Made by a program: the position numbers and the translations under genes. From Adiantum capillus-veneris (Eukaryota > Streptophyta > Polypodiopsida > Polypodiales > Pteridaceae): a DNA stretch of 64,000 bases. The stretch spans positions 113,765,049 through 113,829,048 of the forward strand of contig CM043953.1 of NCBI GenBank assembly GCA_014529385.2, given 5' to 3'. The notes under the pieces are model-generated. The model saw only the letters and a list, made by a program, of their open reading frames with translations, did not search any database and was not told the origin of the DNA. Below are positions 35,601-49,553 of this stretch, one piece after another (within the stretch, counting starts at the first letter, position 1; each line of letters starts with the position of its first letter).

Positions 35601-38600
35601 CGATGACGATGAGGGTGTCGTCGTCAAGTCCGGGATTTGCAACAATGGTGACGAAGGTGTCGTTGTCAAGATAGGGATCTGCAATGATGATGACGATGTT
35701 GACGACTTGATGGTGTCGACGACGACGGCGTCAAGGCTGAAAATTGAAAACGCTAGATGCTCTGTTGGGGATCTGCTATTGTGGCGGTATTGCGGCTTGC
35801 TTCGCCGGGCTAGGGCTGAAATGCAAAAACGCTGGCTGACCTGGCTGAAATCTAAAAACGCTAGGCTGATATGGGTCTTGATGGGGAAACTGGCCAGGAT
35901 CTACAACCGGGTGGGAGCGAGTTCTCGCCAGGCTAAGGGCTGAAAACTGAAAACGCTGGCAGAACTTGCTGAATCTGCAAATGTTAGGCTGATCTTGTGA
36001 GAAAACATTGGGGCAAGCTATCTGGTTGCACTCTGCACTTGTGCACTGAGCTTCTACTGAGTGCCTACTGGGTTTCTTTTATAATTTCTTAGCAATTTGC
36101 CCTACCTACTTTTCCAACAAAAGTCACTTATTAATAAATAAGTGAAAAATGTGTACTTTGGCAAAAAGGGTTCAATGCTCTAAAAAATGCTCATGCTTGG
36201 TACTGTATCATGATACTAATGATCCTGGGTTGTGCAATCAGAGGATATGCAGCTACTTTAAGTGCCTAGACATGCACGGCCTGCGCACAGGCTCACAATG
36301 GTTCCAGAACACTTCCTAGGCTTCCTAAACCCTAGAAGTAGGAGTAGCTTGTCCACGTACACCTAGGGTTAGATGTGCATGTGACAACATCGCAGCATTT
36401 TCACCTCAGATATGTGTCAGAATTTGCTGGCCTCATTCACACACACAGGTACATGATGCTTTAACTGGTGTTGATCCTACTTCATGCCTTAGAGATGATG
36501 GCCTTACTTGGCGGTTCTATTTTGATTGTTGGGATGTTTTGAGGACACCTTTTGCTACAGGGATTTCAGCACGTTTACTAATAGCATATGGAGCGCATTG
36601 CGCATGAATGCATTTCTCTTGAATCCTCAATGTTTTGCCAGCAAGTGTCACCTTTTTTTATACACCAATACATCTGGATATTGGAAGGGAGGCCATATGT
36701 TCCTCCAATTGTAAACCATGAAACATAGATGGGGAAGGGTCATGGCATCTTGAATCATTTATTAAGAGGCGTGATAGGTTTGACTGCCAAATTGTACTCC
36801 ATGTGACTTGAACCTGTGACCTAGAGGTCGAGAGAGGGATAAATTTTGATGGTTCAACCAAATTTTGGGGCAGTCAGGGCAGCTTTTTTTCATTTCTTAC
36901 TTTACAATCTGTATTCATAAGAAGTTTGATTTTGTTTGATAGATTGGAGGATCTTTTATTCAACTAGATGACTTGCAAAGTTATCATTCAGAGCATTTAA
37001 AAGAAATAAAAAACCTCAATTTGCATCTTTCACTGATAGGACATTCCAGGTGAAAGCACTATTTCTTAGCTGTTCTCTTGGCCTGCTCTTATCCATGTAT
37101 TGTTGGGGCAGGTTTTCGGGAGGACAGGCAAAGCCTCACTCTTCTGGAGCTTCCTAGCATTTTTATTCCAGAAGATTGGTCCTTTACTTTTTTTGAGGGC
37201 ATCAATCGGTTACCAGATAGTGTCTTCAGGGATCGTGATGTTGCAGAGCTTGGCTGCGGAAATGGATGGATATCCATTGCACTTGCTGAGAAATGGTCTC
37301 CAAGAAAGGTACCATAGGAGTGCCAATAATTAACAAATTTAGCTAGTTTGTGTATATCTATTGATCAATTGTTGGTTTCTATTTATAGCACAGATGTATG
37401 GTTTGGATATAAATCCCAGGGCAATAAAGGCGGCTTGGATCAATCTTTATTTGAATGCTCTTAATGAAGATGGCTCTCCTGTTGTTGATCATGAAGGCAA
37501 AACACTTCTTGACAGAGTAGAATTTCACGAATCAGATCTACTTGCTTATTGCAGAACGCACAATATCTCACTCGATCGCATTGTTGGCTGCATTCCTCAG
37601 GTTGGACTCTCGTTTAGATCGTACGTTTTGAAATATGGAGATAGCTTTTTTCAAGGTACTCTTTTGATATGATGACTGATGTTTCACATGCAGATTTTGA
37701 ACCCAGATCCTCATGCCATGCAAAAGATTGTCTCTGAGAATGCGAGTGAAGAATTTTTGTATTCTCTCAGCAACTACTGTGCCCTTCAGGTATAATCGAG
37801 GTGACAAAAGGTTTTAGAGAGGTTTCTTTGTAATACTTTGCTTCATTTTGTTTTCACTTTGCTTGTTGCTTTTTGCTTTGTTATATGATGTGTTTTATCT
37901 TCACGTCCATGCTTTGTCTATATATTACCATGCTTTGTCTATATATTGATAATGATATACATACAGTTCTAGCTACTCTCTTTCACAATACACATCATGA
38001 TCCTCAGGGTGTTACCAACCTCCTTGCTTTCTTCATCTTCACTGTTTGTCTCTTCTTTTTTTCATCAAATGATGCTGTTCCAGCTTTCATCCAAGAGAGA
38101 TTTATCTTCATACGGGAAACCTGGTGTCGAATTGATTTTGCGTATAAGTATATTATGTAGTTTGTATAGTTGTGCTATTTGTATGTCGATAAGAAGGCAC
38201 ATAAGTATCCAGGTTATTTGTTATTTGTCTGTAGCTCTGGCTATGCTCTTGTGGATTTTGTAGATCTAGTTAAGTCTAGAACATGATCGAATAATATCAC
38301 ATATGAGTTTGAATCAATTTTTCTTCACAATTTAAGACCTCTTGCCCTGGTTTGATTCTCTTAATGCTTTTTGACAGATTGCCTTGTTATAGTCAGGCTG
38401 CTTTCTTTATTGCACACTGTTTCTGCTGTTTTCTCTAATGTGTTTGCCAAATAAATCGTTTGGACCTGACTCCCTTGCTCGAGCTGATTTCCAGGCAGCC
38501 AGTTGCCTGTAATGAGAAAATCACACTTTTCTTGGTTTACCAGGGGTTTGTTGAGGATCAATTTGGCCTTGGCCTGATAGCAAGAGCAGTTGAAGAAGGA

Positions 38601-41600
38601 ATCTCTGTTGTGAGACCATCTGGCACCATGATTTTCAACATAGGCGGTCGACCAGGGCAAGCTGTTTGTGAGCGTCTTTTTGAAAGAAGGGGATTCAGAA
38701 TCTCTAAATTATGGCAAACAAGGGTAAATCAGGTAAGTAACACTGCTTTCAAACTGTAGCCATTTGGAGGCTGATATTTGCGAAGTGAATCTGTCATGTA
38801 TAATTTAAAGGAAAAAAAAAAGATATATTTTTGGTCTTGCTTTTGTCTACTATAGTTTTCGTGATAAGAAAGGGTGGCTGTGGGGACATGTGAATGAACA
38901 AATGGAACAAAGAACTAATCCATAATGCTCAAGTACTATTTGCTTGTGTCATTCTCGTATTTGATGAAAATCTGTTGCTGTAAGTGACAACCTGGCAGGG
39001 AATGTAATAATTTGGTTACTTTATCCTCTGTCTTTGTGCTATAATTTAAGCCGTGTGTTTTTTTCTGAACATCTGAAGTCAATCAACAAATAACAACTTA
39101 GTGTGTTGCTTCTGGTTCAAGATGGGCCATTTGCATGGTACTAATGCATTGAAGGAGGGACTGGGCTCGTTTACTTTTGGTGCAGAGCTGATTGTTTCCT
39201 ATTATGGGTCCTATGTACCAGTGGGAAACCTGTGTAATCCTAGGCCTATGGACTTCTGATACCTATGTCCATGCATTCATGCAGGCTCCTGACACGGATA
39301 TTCTAGCACTGGTTGAGATTGAGAACAATAGCCGACACCGTTTTGAGTTTTTCATGGGACGAGTAAGTGAGGAACCTATTAGTGCTCGGACTGCGTATGC
39401 ATATTCTAGGTGTGGAGGCGAAATTTCTCATGGGCTTTCAGTGTATAGTTGTCAGCTTCATCAACCAAACCAGGTTTGTATGCACTAGATGCGCTTGAGA
39501 AAAACAGATCTTGAATTTTTCATGTTCTATTTCTCTTAAGATTCTCTCTTTGCAGGTCAAAACTATATTCAAGTTTCTCAGCAAAAGCTTGCCAGAAACG
39601 CGTGGTGCTCTAGATTTGTCTTTCAAGGATGATTCAGTTGCAGATGAGAAAATTCCTTTTCTTGCTCACTTGGCACGTGCACTTGAATTGACTGCAAGCA
39701 TTCCCTACGAGTTGCCCGTGGGAAATACACGATTCAGGAATCTTATTGCTGGGTTTCTGTGTTCGTATCACGACATACCAATTAGTCAGAATGTAAGATT
39801 TCTTTTGATGATGAGGTAGAGCTATATGCAGGTGATTGTGTATAATTTGATCTTTAACTTTTGCTTAAGCACAAATTGACAGATTTTAACATGCACGCTT
39901 GTAGAAATGTTTCATTGCAATAGCAACTGTTTGTGCTCCTAAGCGCCGATGTTTGGATATGCTTATATCAGGTTGAAGATAATAATTGCTTACAAGTAGA
40001 AGTCATTTACGTGGAATGAAGGGATCATTAGTGGATTCGCCAAAATACAAAGACAACCATAGAGGGGCACGAGCAGAGGGATGTAATGAACGGTCAAATA
40101 AGCATCATGTTGATGTGCATTAGCAAATGCTATTGCCCAATGGAGCAAAATAGTTACTTTGGGAATTTTGATGAACCGTCAAACCAGGAAGATATGGCAT
40201 AAGTGTCTCCCACAGATTTGGCGCATGTAAAACTGCAAGCAAATAATTTTGTTTTCACACATTTGTGTGTCAGCATGTGCATGCAATGTGAGAATTATTA
40301 GTAGGAGCAATGGAGTTGCTGAATTCGCAAGCTAGATTTGAACATTGGACTCCCAAGGCTAGTGCCTGAAAGAGTGCCATTATTGAGCTTGATAACATCA
40401 TTCGCTTAAACCAAGGCTCTGAGTACAAACCTTATAAAACTCCGGGCATCATTATAGACACCATCACTACCACATGCTCCCAATTAAGAATTGAGCCATT
40501 GACCCACATCCCTTGCATTAGGCATTCTACCAGGGAATAATAAAATAATAGCATTATTTGTGAATGTGCCCTGGAGACACAATATCAAGTAAAGGAAGAT
40601 TCACCACATACTCTGGAGGATCTTATCAGCATGTTCTTTGGTTTGATAATGGCAGAGCGGCCTTGGCGCTCCGCATCCTAGCTAGACACCAATTTCTTCA
40701 GAATTTGAAGAAGAAGCCTTGATAGAAGAGGCTCGAATGCAAATTTTGCTAGAAGGTGGCAGCTACAGCAGGTTGACAAGGACTTGTAACTCGCACAAAC
40801 ACGAGCGCACACGCACACCCACAGATACAGTTACACAAACCTACATTTGTTTTAGATGAAATTTGCATTAATTACAATAATGTACGGGACACAACCACCC
40901 AAAATGGATGGAGCCATGCAAGAAGGCTAGAAACAGTCATAGATGGCTTCAGACTGCTGTCATGAAATGTCTCCCAAATGGAAACAAGCATGAAGCACCG
41001 GAGGAACTGAGTACGAAAGTATGGTAAAACAGAAGATATGTTGCCATGCCTATAAAGCCTGCTGAAGTTGATAAATTGCCCAAAGGGCCCAGAATGGCAC
41101 CCAAGCAAGACAGTAGTTGTACTCTAGTACTGGTGGATTCAATGGATCAAAAACAGGAGGAGCATTCAAAAGTGTAGCTAGAGAAATGATATTGCAGCCA
41201 TTGTGTAATCTCACCAAGAAGACCTTGAGTATGAGAGAAACACAAAGCATATGAGGTAGTGTCTTTAAGCGTATCGACGGCAAGAACAACATAAAGTAGA
41301 AGCAATACCTCGGCGTGCCAGAAGAGCCCCGACAGGGAGCACACTTGTGATAAAACATAAGTCCTCTGTTTGAGATGCAATTTGCACTTGTAGAATACTA
41401 TTAAACTAATGGGATAGGTTTGGGCAAATTTGATGACCGATTACCATGCTTAAAAATCTAGGGTGAGGGAATAAGCAACCGATATGCATTGGAAGCATTA
41501 AGCACATCAAAACAAAAGGAGAGGTAGCTTGAATGATCAAAACACCAATGCCGCAAGCTCTCGTCAGTCTGAAGGGGAGGAATGTGCCAAAAAGGTGTAA

Positions 41601-44264
41601 GAAGCTGAATAATAGCCCTCCATATTGGTTGATGATGCATCTCCAGGTGCCTTACTCAAACAACCACATTAGCATTTGTAACAATCATATCGTGATATCA
41701 TCAATGAAAGGTATACCAGTTCTAGAGAGACTATGATTTTCGGGGATAAGCCAAGGCCAATGACTGCAAAGAGGCTCTACTCCAATGTATGCTTTGAAAG
41801 TGAAACTAGCTACCCATGTGTTGTGGCTTGTCCAGAGCAATGGAGGTAGTAGCAGAATATTTTTGCCAAGCCAAAATCAAAGGGTGAAACCAGGTATACG
41901 ACCAAAAACATGTATAAAAATGAGATCCACGTAATCAAGTGTCCAACGATCATAAGTGCAAACTCCTATGTCCACGCAAGTCTCCTAACATCAAAGGGTG
42001 AAACCAGGTATACGACCAAAAACATGTATAAAAATGAGATCCACATAATCAAGTGTCCAACAATCATAAGTGCAAACTCCTATGTCCACGCAAGTCTCCT
42101 AACATCTTAGTCCAGACTCCAGGGTGATTATTGTTGAAGAGATGTAGGCAGCAAAGGGGCCTTTCCGGCAAGCATGTGGTAATTAGCATCAAGAATATTG
42201 AGGCCTCCATGCATCTTAGGTGAACATACTAAAGTTCTTTTTATCAAATGCACACCCTTTGAATTAGATTGGGTTCGCCACAAACATTCTATGGCCTTGG
42301 ACATAAAGTGGACAATGCCCATTGCATTCCAAGCCAATAATGGAAGATAAAACTATATGTAAGCCATGAGGATAAATTGAGTTATCTGTAGATGTACATG
42401 CAGTGGCCATGTGGAAAGCTTTGATGAATCGATCTTGCATTCAAGACCAATCAAAACCCAAAAAACCCCCTCCTTCAATGAGACATCCCAACAATTGGGG
42501 TAACCAAGATGTCGAACTAATTGACCATTAGGAATAATTTGTTGGGGCCATAGATGTGAGTGCCAAGTGCTAGCCATAATGAGGAACAGGCAAAAGACTT
42601 GACAACACAAAATTGGTATGTAAACCCTTTGAGGACATTCAGAAGCCATATGACCTAACTTCTTGCAAATAAACTTGTCCCAACAAATACATCCCATTTC
42701 AAATCAAAATATGCAAGCCTTAAAGAAACTCCATCAACATGTACCATTATGGAAGGAGGGGTAACATCCGTCTCCCATAGGGTACAAAATCTATTTGCAT
42801 TGTCATCAGGGGGAGGTGGACAAATGACAAAGAAATCTTGTTGCCTTGTCATATTTTTCGACAACAGTCTTGCTTGGGTGACTTTTGCCCCGCAATGCAT
42901 GCTCCTCTAGAGCGTTAGGTTGCGTGGATGGTATCCTGTAATCACTTCTGACGAGGGATCGAACGGAAACACAGAGATAACTGCAATCTACACACTCGGT
43001 GACACTTTAACACTTCAAAACACTTGAATAATTGTGAGAGAAAGAGAGTAGATGACATGACACGACGGAGATCCGAGCCAAGACGCACTGGCCCCAAAGA
43101 CTAGCGCCCCTTTCGGTATTTCTTTATTATTACACTTCGCAAAGTACAACTCCAGAGGGTTTGACTCTCTCCAAGACTCTGCGTCCAGCTGCTCCCAAGA
43201 AGTTGCCCTATAGGCACTTATAAACTTAGAAGGGATGCCCAAAAGCAGAGCCCCAAAAGCATCAGTTGTCACGTGCACATCTAATCCTATGTGTAGGTGG
43301 ACAAGCTACTTCATGACAAGGGTTCAATCCAGTTCAGTCAGTCTAGCCTAGGAAGTGTTTTGGCACCTTAGTGAGTCTGTTCGCAGACCGTGCATAGGCA
43401 CTTAGAGTAGATGCATATCCTCTGGTTGCACACAGCATGATCATCAGCATTACCATCAGATTCCATCAGGAGCATTTTACAGTACATAAAACCTAATTTC
43501 CCTATTTTTGCCATTTTTCACTTATTATTTTTAAGCGACTTTTGTTGGGAACTGGGTAGGGCAATTTAGAACAGCAAGTATATAAGAAACCCTAGCGCTA
43601 GCATTTCTGGCAGAAGAGGCAACAGGAACAAGAGCTCAACAGGCACCTTCTCAGCAAGATTCCCCCCATCAGCAAGCCTAGCATTTTTTCATCCACAACA
43701 AGCCTAGCGTTTTTTCATCCACAGCAAGTGTGGCGTTTTTGCATGGCAGACCAGCCTCGGCAGTAGTAGTCTCCAGCAAGTAGCCTAGCGTTTTTGCATC
43801 AAGCTCCAACTCAGCCCAGCGTTTTTGATTTGCAGATCAGCCTCGGCGTTTTGAAGATCCATGGTGCAGATCAGCCCATAGCCTCAGCGTTTTCAGTTTT
43901 CAGCACCTAGACACCGCAGAAAAAGCCCCAAACCTTGCAGATCTCACCTTCCCGCACGGTCAGATCAATGAGCGTTTACAGTTTCAGTTCGAAAAACGCA
44001 GATTTCAGCATCTATGTTTTCAGCGCGTCGTCGTTGCATCATTGTCATCGCCGACATAGAGTCAGAATTCAGCAGATACAAGATTTGTAGATTTTAGCCA
44101 TTAGCGTTTTCAGATTTCAGCCCGTCTCGTCGTCGTCCTCATCGTCGTCGACATCGTTGGCAAGTCCAGAGCATTGTAGAGTTATGTGCAATCAATAGTA
44201 GACCGTTCTCGCTATAGAGAGTGGGGCCTTCGGAGGAGGGTTTGACAACATTCTGGTGTCGTAT

Positions 44265-44305
<41 letters not shown>

Positions 44306-45328
44306 ATGCGCTTTCATTCACAGTGTTCACCACTTTGTTTGTGTCATTGCACTCTCTCACTAAAGGAACGGAAGGCTCTCCCTTTCGTAAGTAAAAGGAA
44401 ACCTTGAGCACAGTTCGGAGCACTCATCTTGAGCACATTCACTTTCGCTGCACCTTACATTTGTCCTAAAAGCACTTGAACTCAAAAGCATATGCATCCA
44501 AAAGATTGTGTGAAAACTTGTCCATGGTTGCCAGCGCAAAAAGCGGAAATCCGTATAGTTGCCACGTGTCATGTCAGCACAAAACACGGGTCCTGCCATA
44601 TAGCCTACCACATCATCATGCTCTACGCAATTTGGACAATCTCTGAGTGTGCGTGTGCTTTATTGATCTGTTGGGCTCCCTAGGCCAGTACTTGTAAGTT
44701 GGTAAGGGTTTAGGATTATTAATTCCTTACCCTTTACTTTGGGCCACTCGGCAAGACTTCTTAAGTTGGGATTTCTTCTGTACCTTTTTCCTTTTCTAGG
44801 CTTTGGGCCTCTCGGCCGGTTCTTGCAAGACCCACTCAAGTTAGTCCAAGACCCGAAGGTCACAGAGATGTTCCTAGCACCATGCAGATGTCTTTAGATA
44901 CAAATTCTACATACAAAGAACTGATCATGGCACCGAGGATTCCGGCTTTGTTCAAGAGATTGGTATGGACTACCTTTTTAGGGAAAGTGAGTTTGAGGCG
45001 GGCCAAATGAATACATTGATCCGATGTGTCTACAACCTCGACGACAGAAACCCTAACCCTTAAACCTGTTACAAGTAGAAAAGCCTCTCCTGAACACTGC
45101 TTGCCCGGTTGCGCATACCCTCTCCCTCTCTGCCCATCTACCGAGCTGTTGCTCAAGAATGGATGCGTACAACCGTGCCAATGTGTGTCCAATCATGATA
45201 ATGCGATAATTCCCAGGCTCCATAGGGTCTCCTGACTTGATACAATAGTAGATAGGCTACAAGTATCAGGCAAGCCTTCACACATGGCACGGTTAAACAT
45301 AACTGCCAGAAGTTGAAGAAGAAGAAGA

Positions 45329-45397
<69 letters not shown>

Positions 45398-46406
45398 GAA
45401 AATGAAATGAAATGTTATATTAACGTCTTCAAAAGGCCAAAATGACCTATGAGACCAATCAGTTACAAAATAGTGAATCTAATACCATGTCTGGGTACAA
45501 AAGAACTAGAAAAGAACTAGAAGTGGAACAAAATACTACTACTGCTACTACAATCTAAAACTACGTGGGTGTAGCAGCTGATACAATAGGTACCCGGTAA
45601 ACTGGATGTAACAGTGTGTGAAACAAAGATGGAAGAAATGGTGAGGATCCATCCTCATCTGCACTCTGGATGTCGAGAGAGTATGGCTCGAATCTTCTGT
45701 TGTAGTCTCCGTCGATGCTGTGTAGCTCCTCTCCTCAGTCGCGGTCGTCTGTATCTCTGTAGCTGCAATGCTCGGTCGATGAGAGTGCCAGTAGTGGTCG
45801 AATGAGTGTGGGACGAGCTCTACAGTGGTGGCTGCTCCTCTGGCTGTCCCATATCTAGTGAAAAGAAATCTGTAATGTGTCTCTGGGACTGCCTCTCTCT
45901 AGCTCTCCCCAGTAAAGTGTCTCTATACCTGTGTAACTCAAGTAGATATAGTCCAAGACATCTCTGATCCTCATAACTCATGACCCTAGATAGAGGACCA
46001 AAACCCTCTCTGAATAAGCAGTGGAAACGCCCCCGTATCTCATAGAACACTGTGCAATGACATATGTAGTGCAACTCTGTCTCTGGCTCTCTCTGGCATA
46101 ATCGGCATATCCTGCTGTCTGCTGGTATCCCTCTGAATCTACCAGTCTCAATCTCGAGCTGATGTGAGGATGTGCGTATCTGACCAATGGCACAACGCAA
46201 ACCATGAGACATATGTGTGTCCATGTAGCTGGGTCGAATCACAAACCCATCTCCTGTGAGGTGGAGAAGATGCTCTCTATAGAAAGCCATCTTCGTGCTC
46301 AACTCCTGAGGCGGCTCTATCCATGTCCTCCTGGTGTCGAGCTGGATCAGGTCCTGACGAATGAGTCTAGTGATCTCCACCCGTGTAAGAGACAGCGAGG
46401 GTGATC

Positions 46407-46491
<85 letters not shown>

Positions 46492-49456
46492 TGAAATGAA
46501 ATGAAATGAAATGAAATGTTATATTAACGTCTTCAAAAGGCCAAAATGACCTATGAGACCAATCAGTTACAAAATAGTGAATCTAATACCATGTCTGGGT
46601 ACAAAAGAACTAGAAGTGGAACAAAATACTACTACTACTACTACAATCTAAAACTACGTGGGTGTAGCAGCTGATACAATAGGTACCCGGTAAACTGGAT
46701 GTAACAGTGTGAGAAACAAAGATGGAAGAAATGGTGAGGATCCATCCTCATCTGCACTCTGGATGTCGAGAGAGTATGGCTCGAATCTTCTGTTGTAGTC
46801 TCCGTCGATGCTGTGTAGCTCCTCTCCTCAGTCGCGGTCGTCTGTATCTCTGTAGCTCCAATGCTCGGTCGATGAGAGTGCCAGTAGTGGTCGAATGAGT
46901 GTGGGACGAGCTCTGCAGTGGTGGCTGCTCCTCTGGCTGTCCCATATCTAGTGAAAAGAAATCTGTAATGTGTCTCTGGGACTGCCTCTCTCTAGCTCTC
47001 CCCAGTAAAGTGTCTCTATACCTGTGTAACTCAAGTAGATATAGTCCAAGACATCTCTGATCCTCATAACTCATGACCCTAGATAGAGGACCAAAACCCT
47101 CTCTGAATAAGCAGTGGAAACGCCCCCGTATCTCATAGAACACTGTGCAATGACATATGTAGTGCAACTCTGTCTCTGGCTCTCTCTGGCATAATCGGCA
47201 TATCCTGCTGTCTGCTGGTATCCCTCTGAATCTACCGGTCTCAATCTCGAGCTGATGTGAGGATGTGCGTATCTGACCAATGGCACAACGCAAACCATGA
47301 GACATATGTGTGTCCATGTAGCTGGGTCGAATCACAAACCCATCTCCTGTGAGGTGGAGAAGATGCTCTCTATAGAAAGCCATCTTTGTGCTCAACTCCT
47401 GAGGCGGCTCTATCCATGTCCTCCTAGTGTCGAGCTGGATCAGGTCCTGACGAATGAGTCTAGTGATCTCCACCCGTGTAAGAGACAGCGAGGGTGCCTG
47501 AAGAGAATACTGGAAAGGGGGCAACCTGTCCATGGTGAAGCCATGCGTCTGAAACCATGAAGTCATCTGTGCATACCAGCATGAAGTGTCCCCCTGTAGA
47601 GCTAACTGTCTGGAAGACTCAAGGGCCAATCTAGCATATCTGTCTCTAGTAGTATCCCATAGGCTGTGCACAAAGGACACTGATCTGGTAAGCGCCTCAA
47701 TCTCCATGGGGGGGGCAGCTAGCTCTGCTCGAATGATCGCGTGAGGTACGGAGGCCTTGGCTCTAATCAATCGGGAGATCATAGATACCAAGGGCCTCTC
47801 CATACCTCTCCAACCATCCTGGCCTACAGAAGGTCCCCATACCTGTACCCCATACATCATAGCTGAGGCTACTAAAGTATCAAAGAGCCATAACTTTGTC
47901 CGAGGTTCCTGGAACTGAACCTGCGAACACATCCTCTCCAAGCCTCCCAAGGCCGCATAAGCTCTGGTCAGTCTAGTCTTTGCTGCTCTCCCCAAAGAAA
48001 ACCTCGGCCCAGTGAAGACTATCCCAAGGTAAGTGTATGCATCTGTATACTCCACAATCTCTTGACCATACGTGAAGGTCGGTGCCGATCTCCTGATCCA
48101 CTGCGGTGTGGTGTTAAACACCATGACCTTGGTTTTACCAAGGTTTACAGACAATCCACTATCCTCTGCAAAACTGTGTAATGCATCCAACTGTCGCTGC
48201 ATACCCTCTGGTGAGTCAGAGATCAAGACAATATCATCAGCATATAACAACAATGGGATCCACGTCCCTGCCAGCTGGGCACCTCTATCACCCTCTCTGT
48301 CAATGTAATCAGACACCTCATCAACATACATACCAAATAGAGTAGGAGACAATGGGCAACCCTGTTTCACCCCGATAGTGGAGTGAACTAAGTCAGATAT
48401 CCCCTCTGGGGTGCGTACATGTCCCATCACTGATCTGTATAAAGCCATAATCCCCCAAATCAACACTGTGGGCACCCCCATCTCCTGCAGTCTGCGCATC
48501 AGTCGAGCTCTCGGTACCATGTCAAATGCTTTGCGGAAATCCACAAAGCTACAATAAATCCGTCTCCCATGTGACCTGCCCTCCTCAATGATAGCTCTGA
48601 GTGTCAGAATATGGTCAAGAGTGGAGAAACCCCTCCTGAAACCTGCCTGTCCCTTTGCCCGTACACCCTCACCCTCTGCCCAGTTACTCAACTGCTGCTC
48701 AATAATGGATGCATACAATCGTGCCAGTGTGTGTCCAACCATAATAGTGCGGTAATTTCCAGGCTCTGTAGGATCACCTGCCTTGAATATAGGCACAATA
48801 GTAGACAACCTCCAAGTCTCAGGTAATCCCTCACACATGGCACGATTGAACAACACTGCAAGAACCTCCATCAGCATATCCCTAGCATGTATAAAGTGCT
48901 CCGCTACTAGACCGTCATGATCGTAAGCCCTCCTGGTCCTCATCCTGTCAATGGCTCTCTTTACCATCTCAGTGGTAAAGAAGGTGCTCGTAGGTGGACA
49001 TGGCTCTGTAGGATCTGGAAGGGGATCCTGCCCAGGAACCGTATATAACGATGTCGCATACTGGCCCCACACATCAGGAGAAGTAATCACTGGGGGAGGG
49101 GAGTGCTCATGGAAGAGTCGCCATGCCTCGCCTGAGTCTCTACTCAAGAACAACTGATACAAGTCTCGCTCCATCTGGGCCAGGTAAGCTCGTTTCTTCT
49201 TTCGCACAAGGCGCCGGAAAGCAATCCGCGACTGTCTGTAGGTGATGACTCCTAAATGAAGATCCCTCTGAAGCTGGGCTCTCATCTCTCTGCACTCCTC
49301 ATCATACCAACTATTCTGGGGCATGCTCCCAGAATGTCGCCTCCGATCCGGTTGAGTGTGTGGGTATGCCTCTGATGCTGCATCATGTAGTGTCTCAGTC
49401 AATAAAGTAGTGCACTCCTCTACTGAGAGGCCTGGAGCAACTGTGCATAGACGATC

Positions 49457-49553
<97 letters not shown>

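Larger units (their letters stand above)
12383..37111 (+). other. MMT intron 1, 24.7 kb, filled with retroelements
   Basis: It has a GTGATT donor and a GGGGCAG acceptor. Unique-looking sequence occupies only about the first kilobase and parts of the last 700 bases. The rest is a non-autonomous LTR element, gypsy family A debris and element B, all listed separately. 12,383-13,391 holds nothing recognisable. Confidence 0.85.

Noticed and set aside
34859..35943. Asp-rich open frames (34859-35128 and 35539-35943) that look like acidic proteins
   Set aside because: They arise from GAC/GAT-rich triplicated units inside the inverted family A LTR A6 and have no family resemblance.
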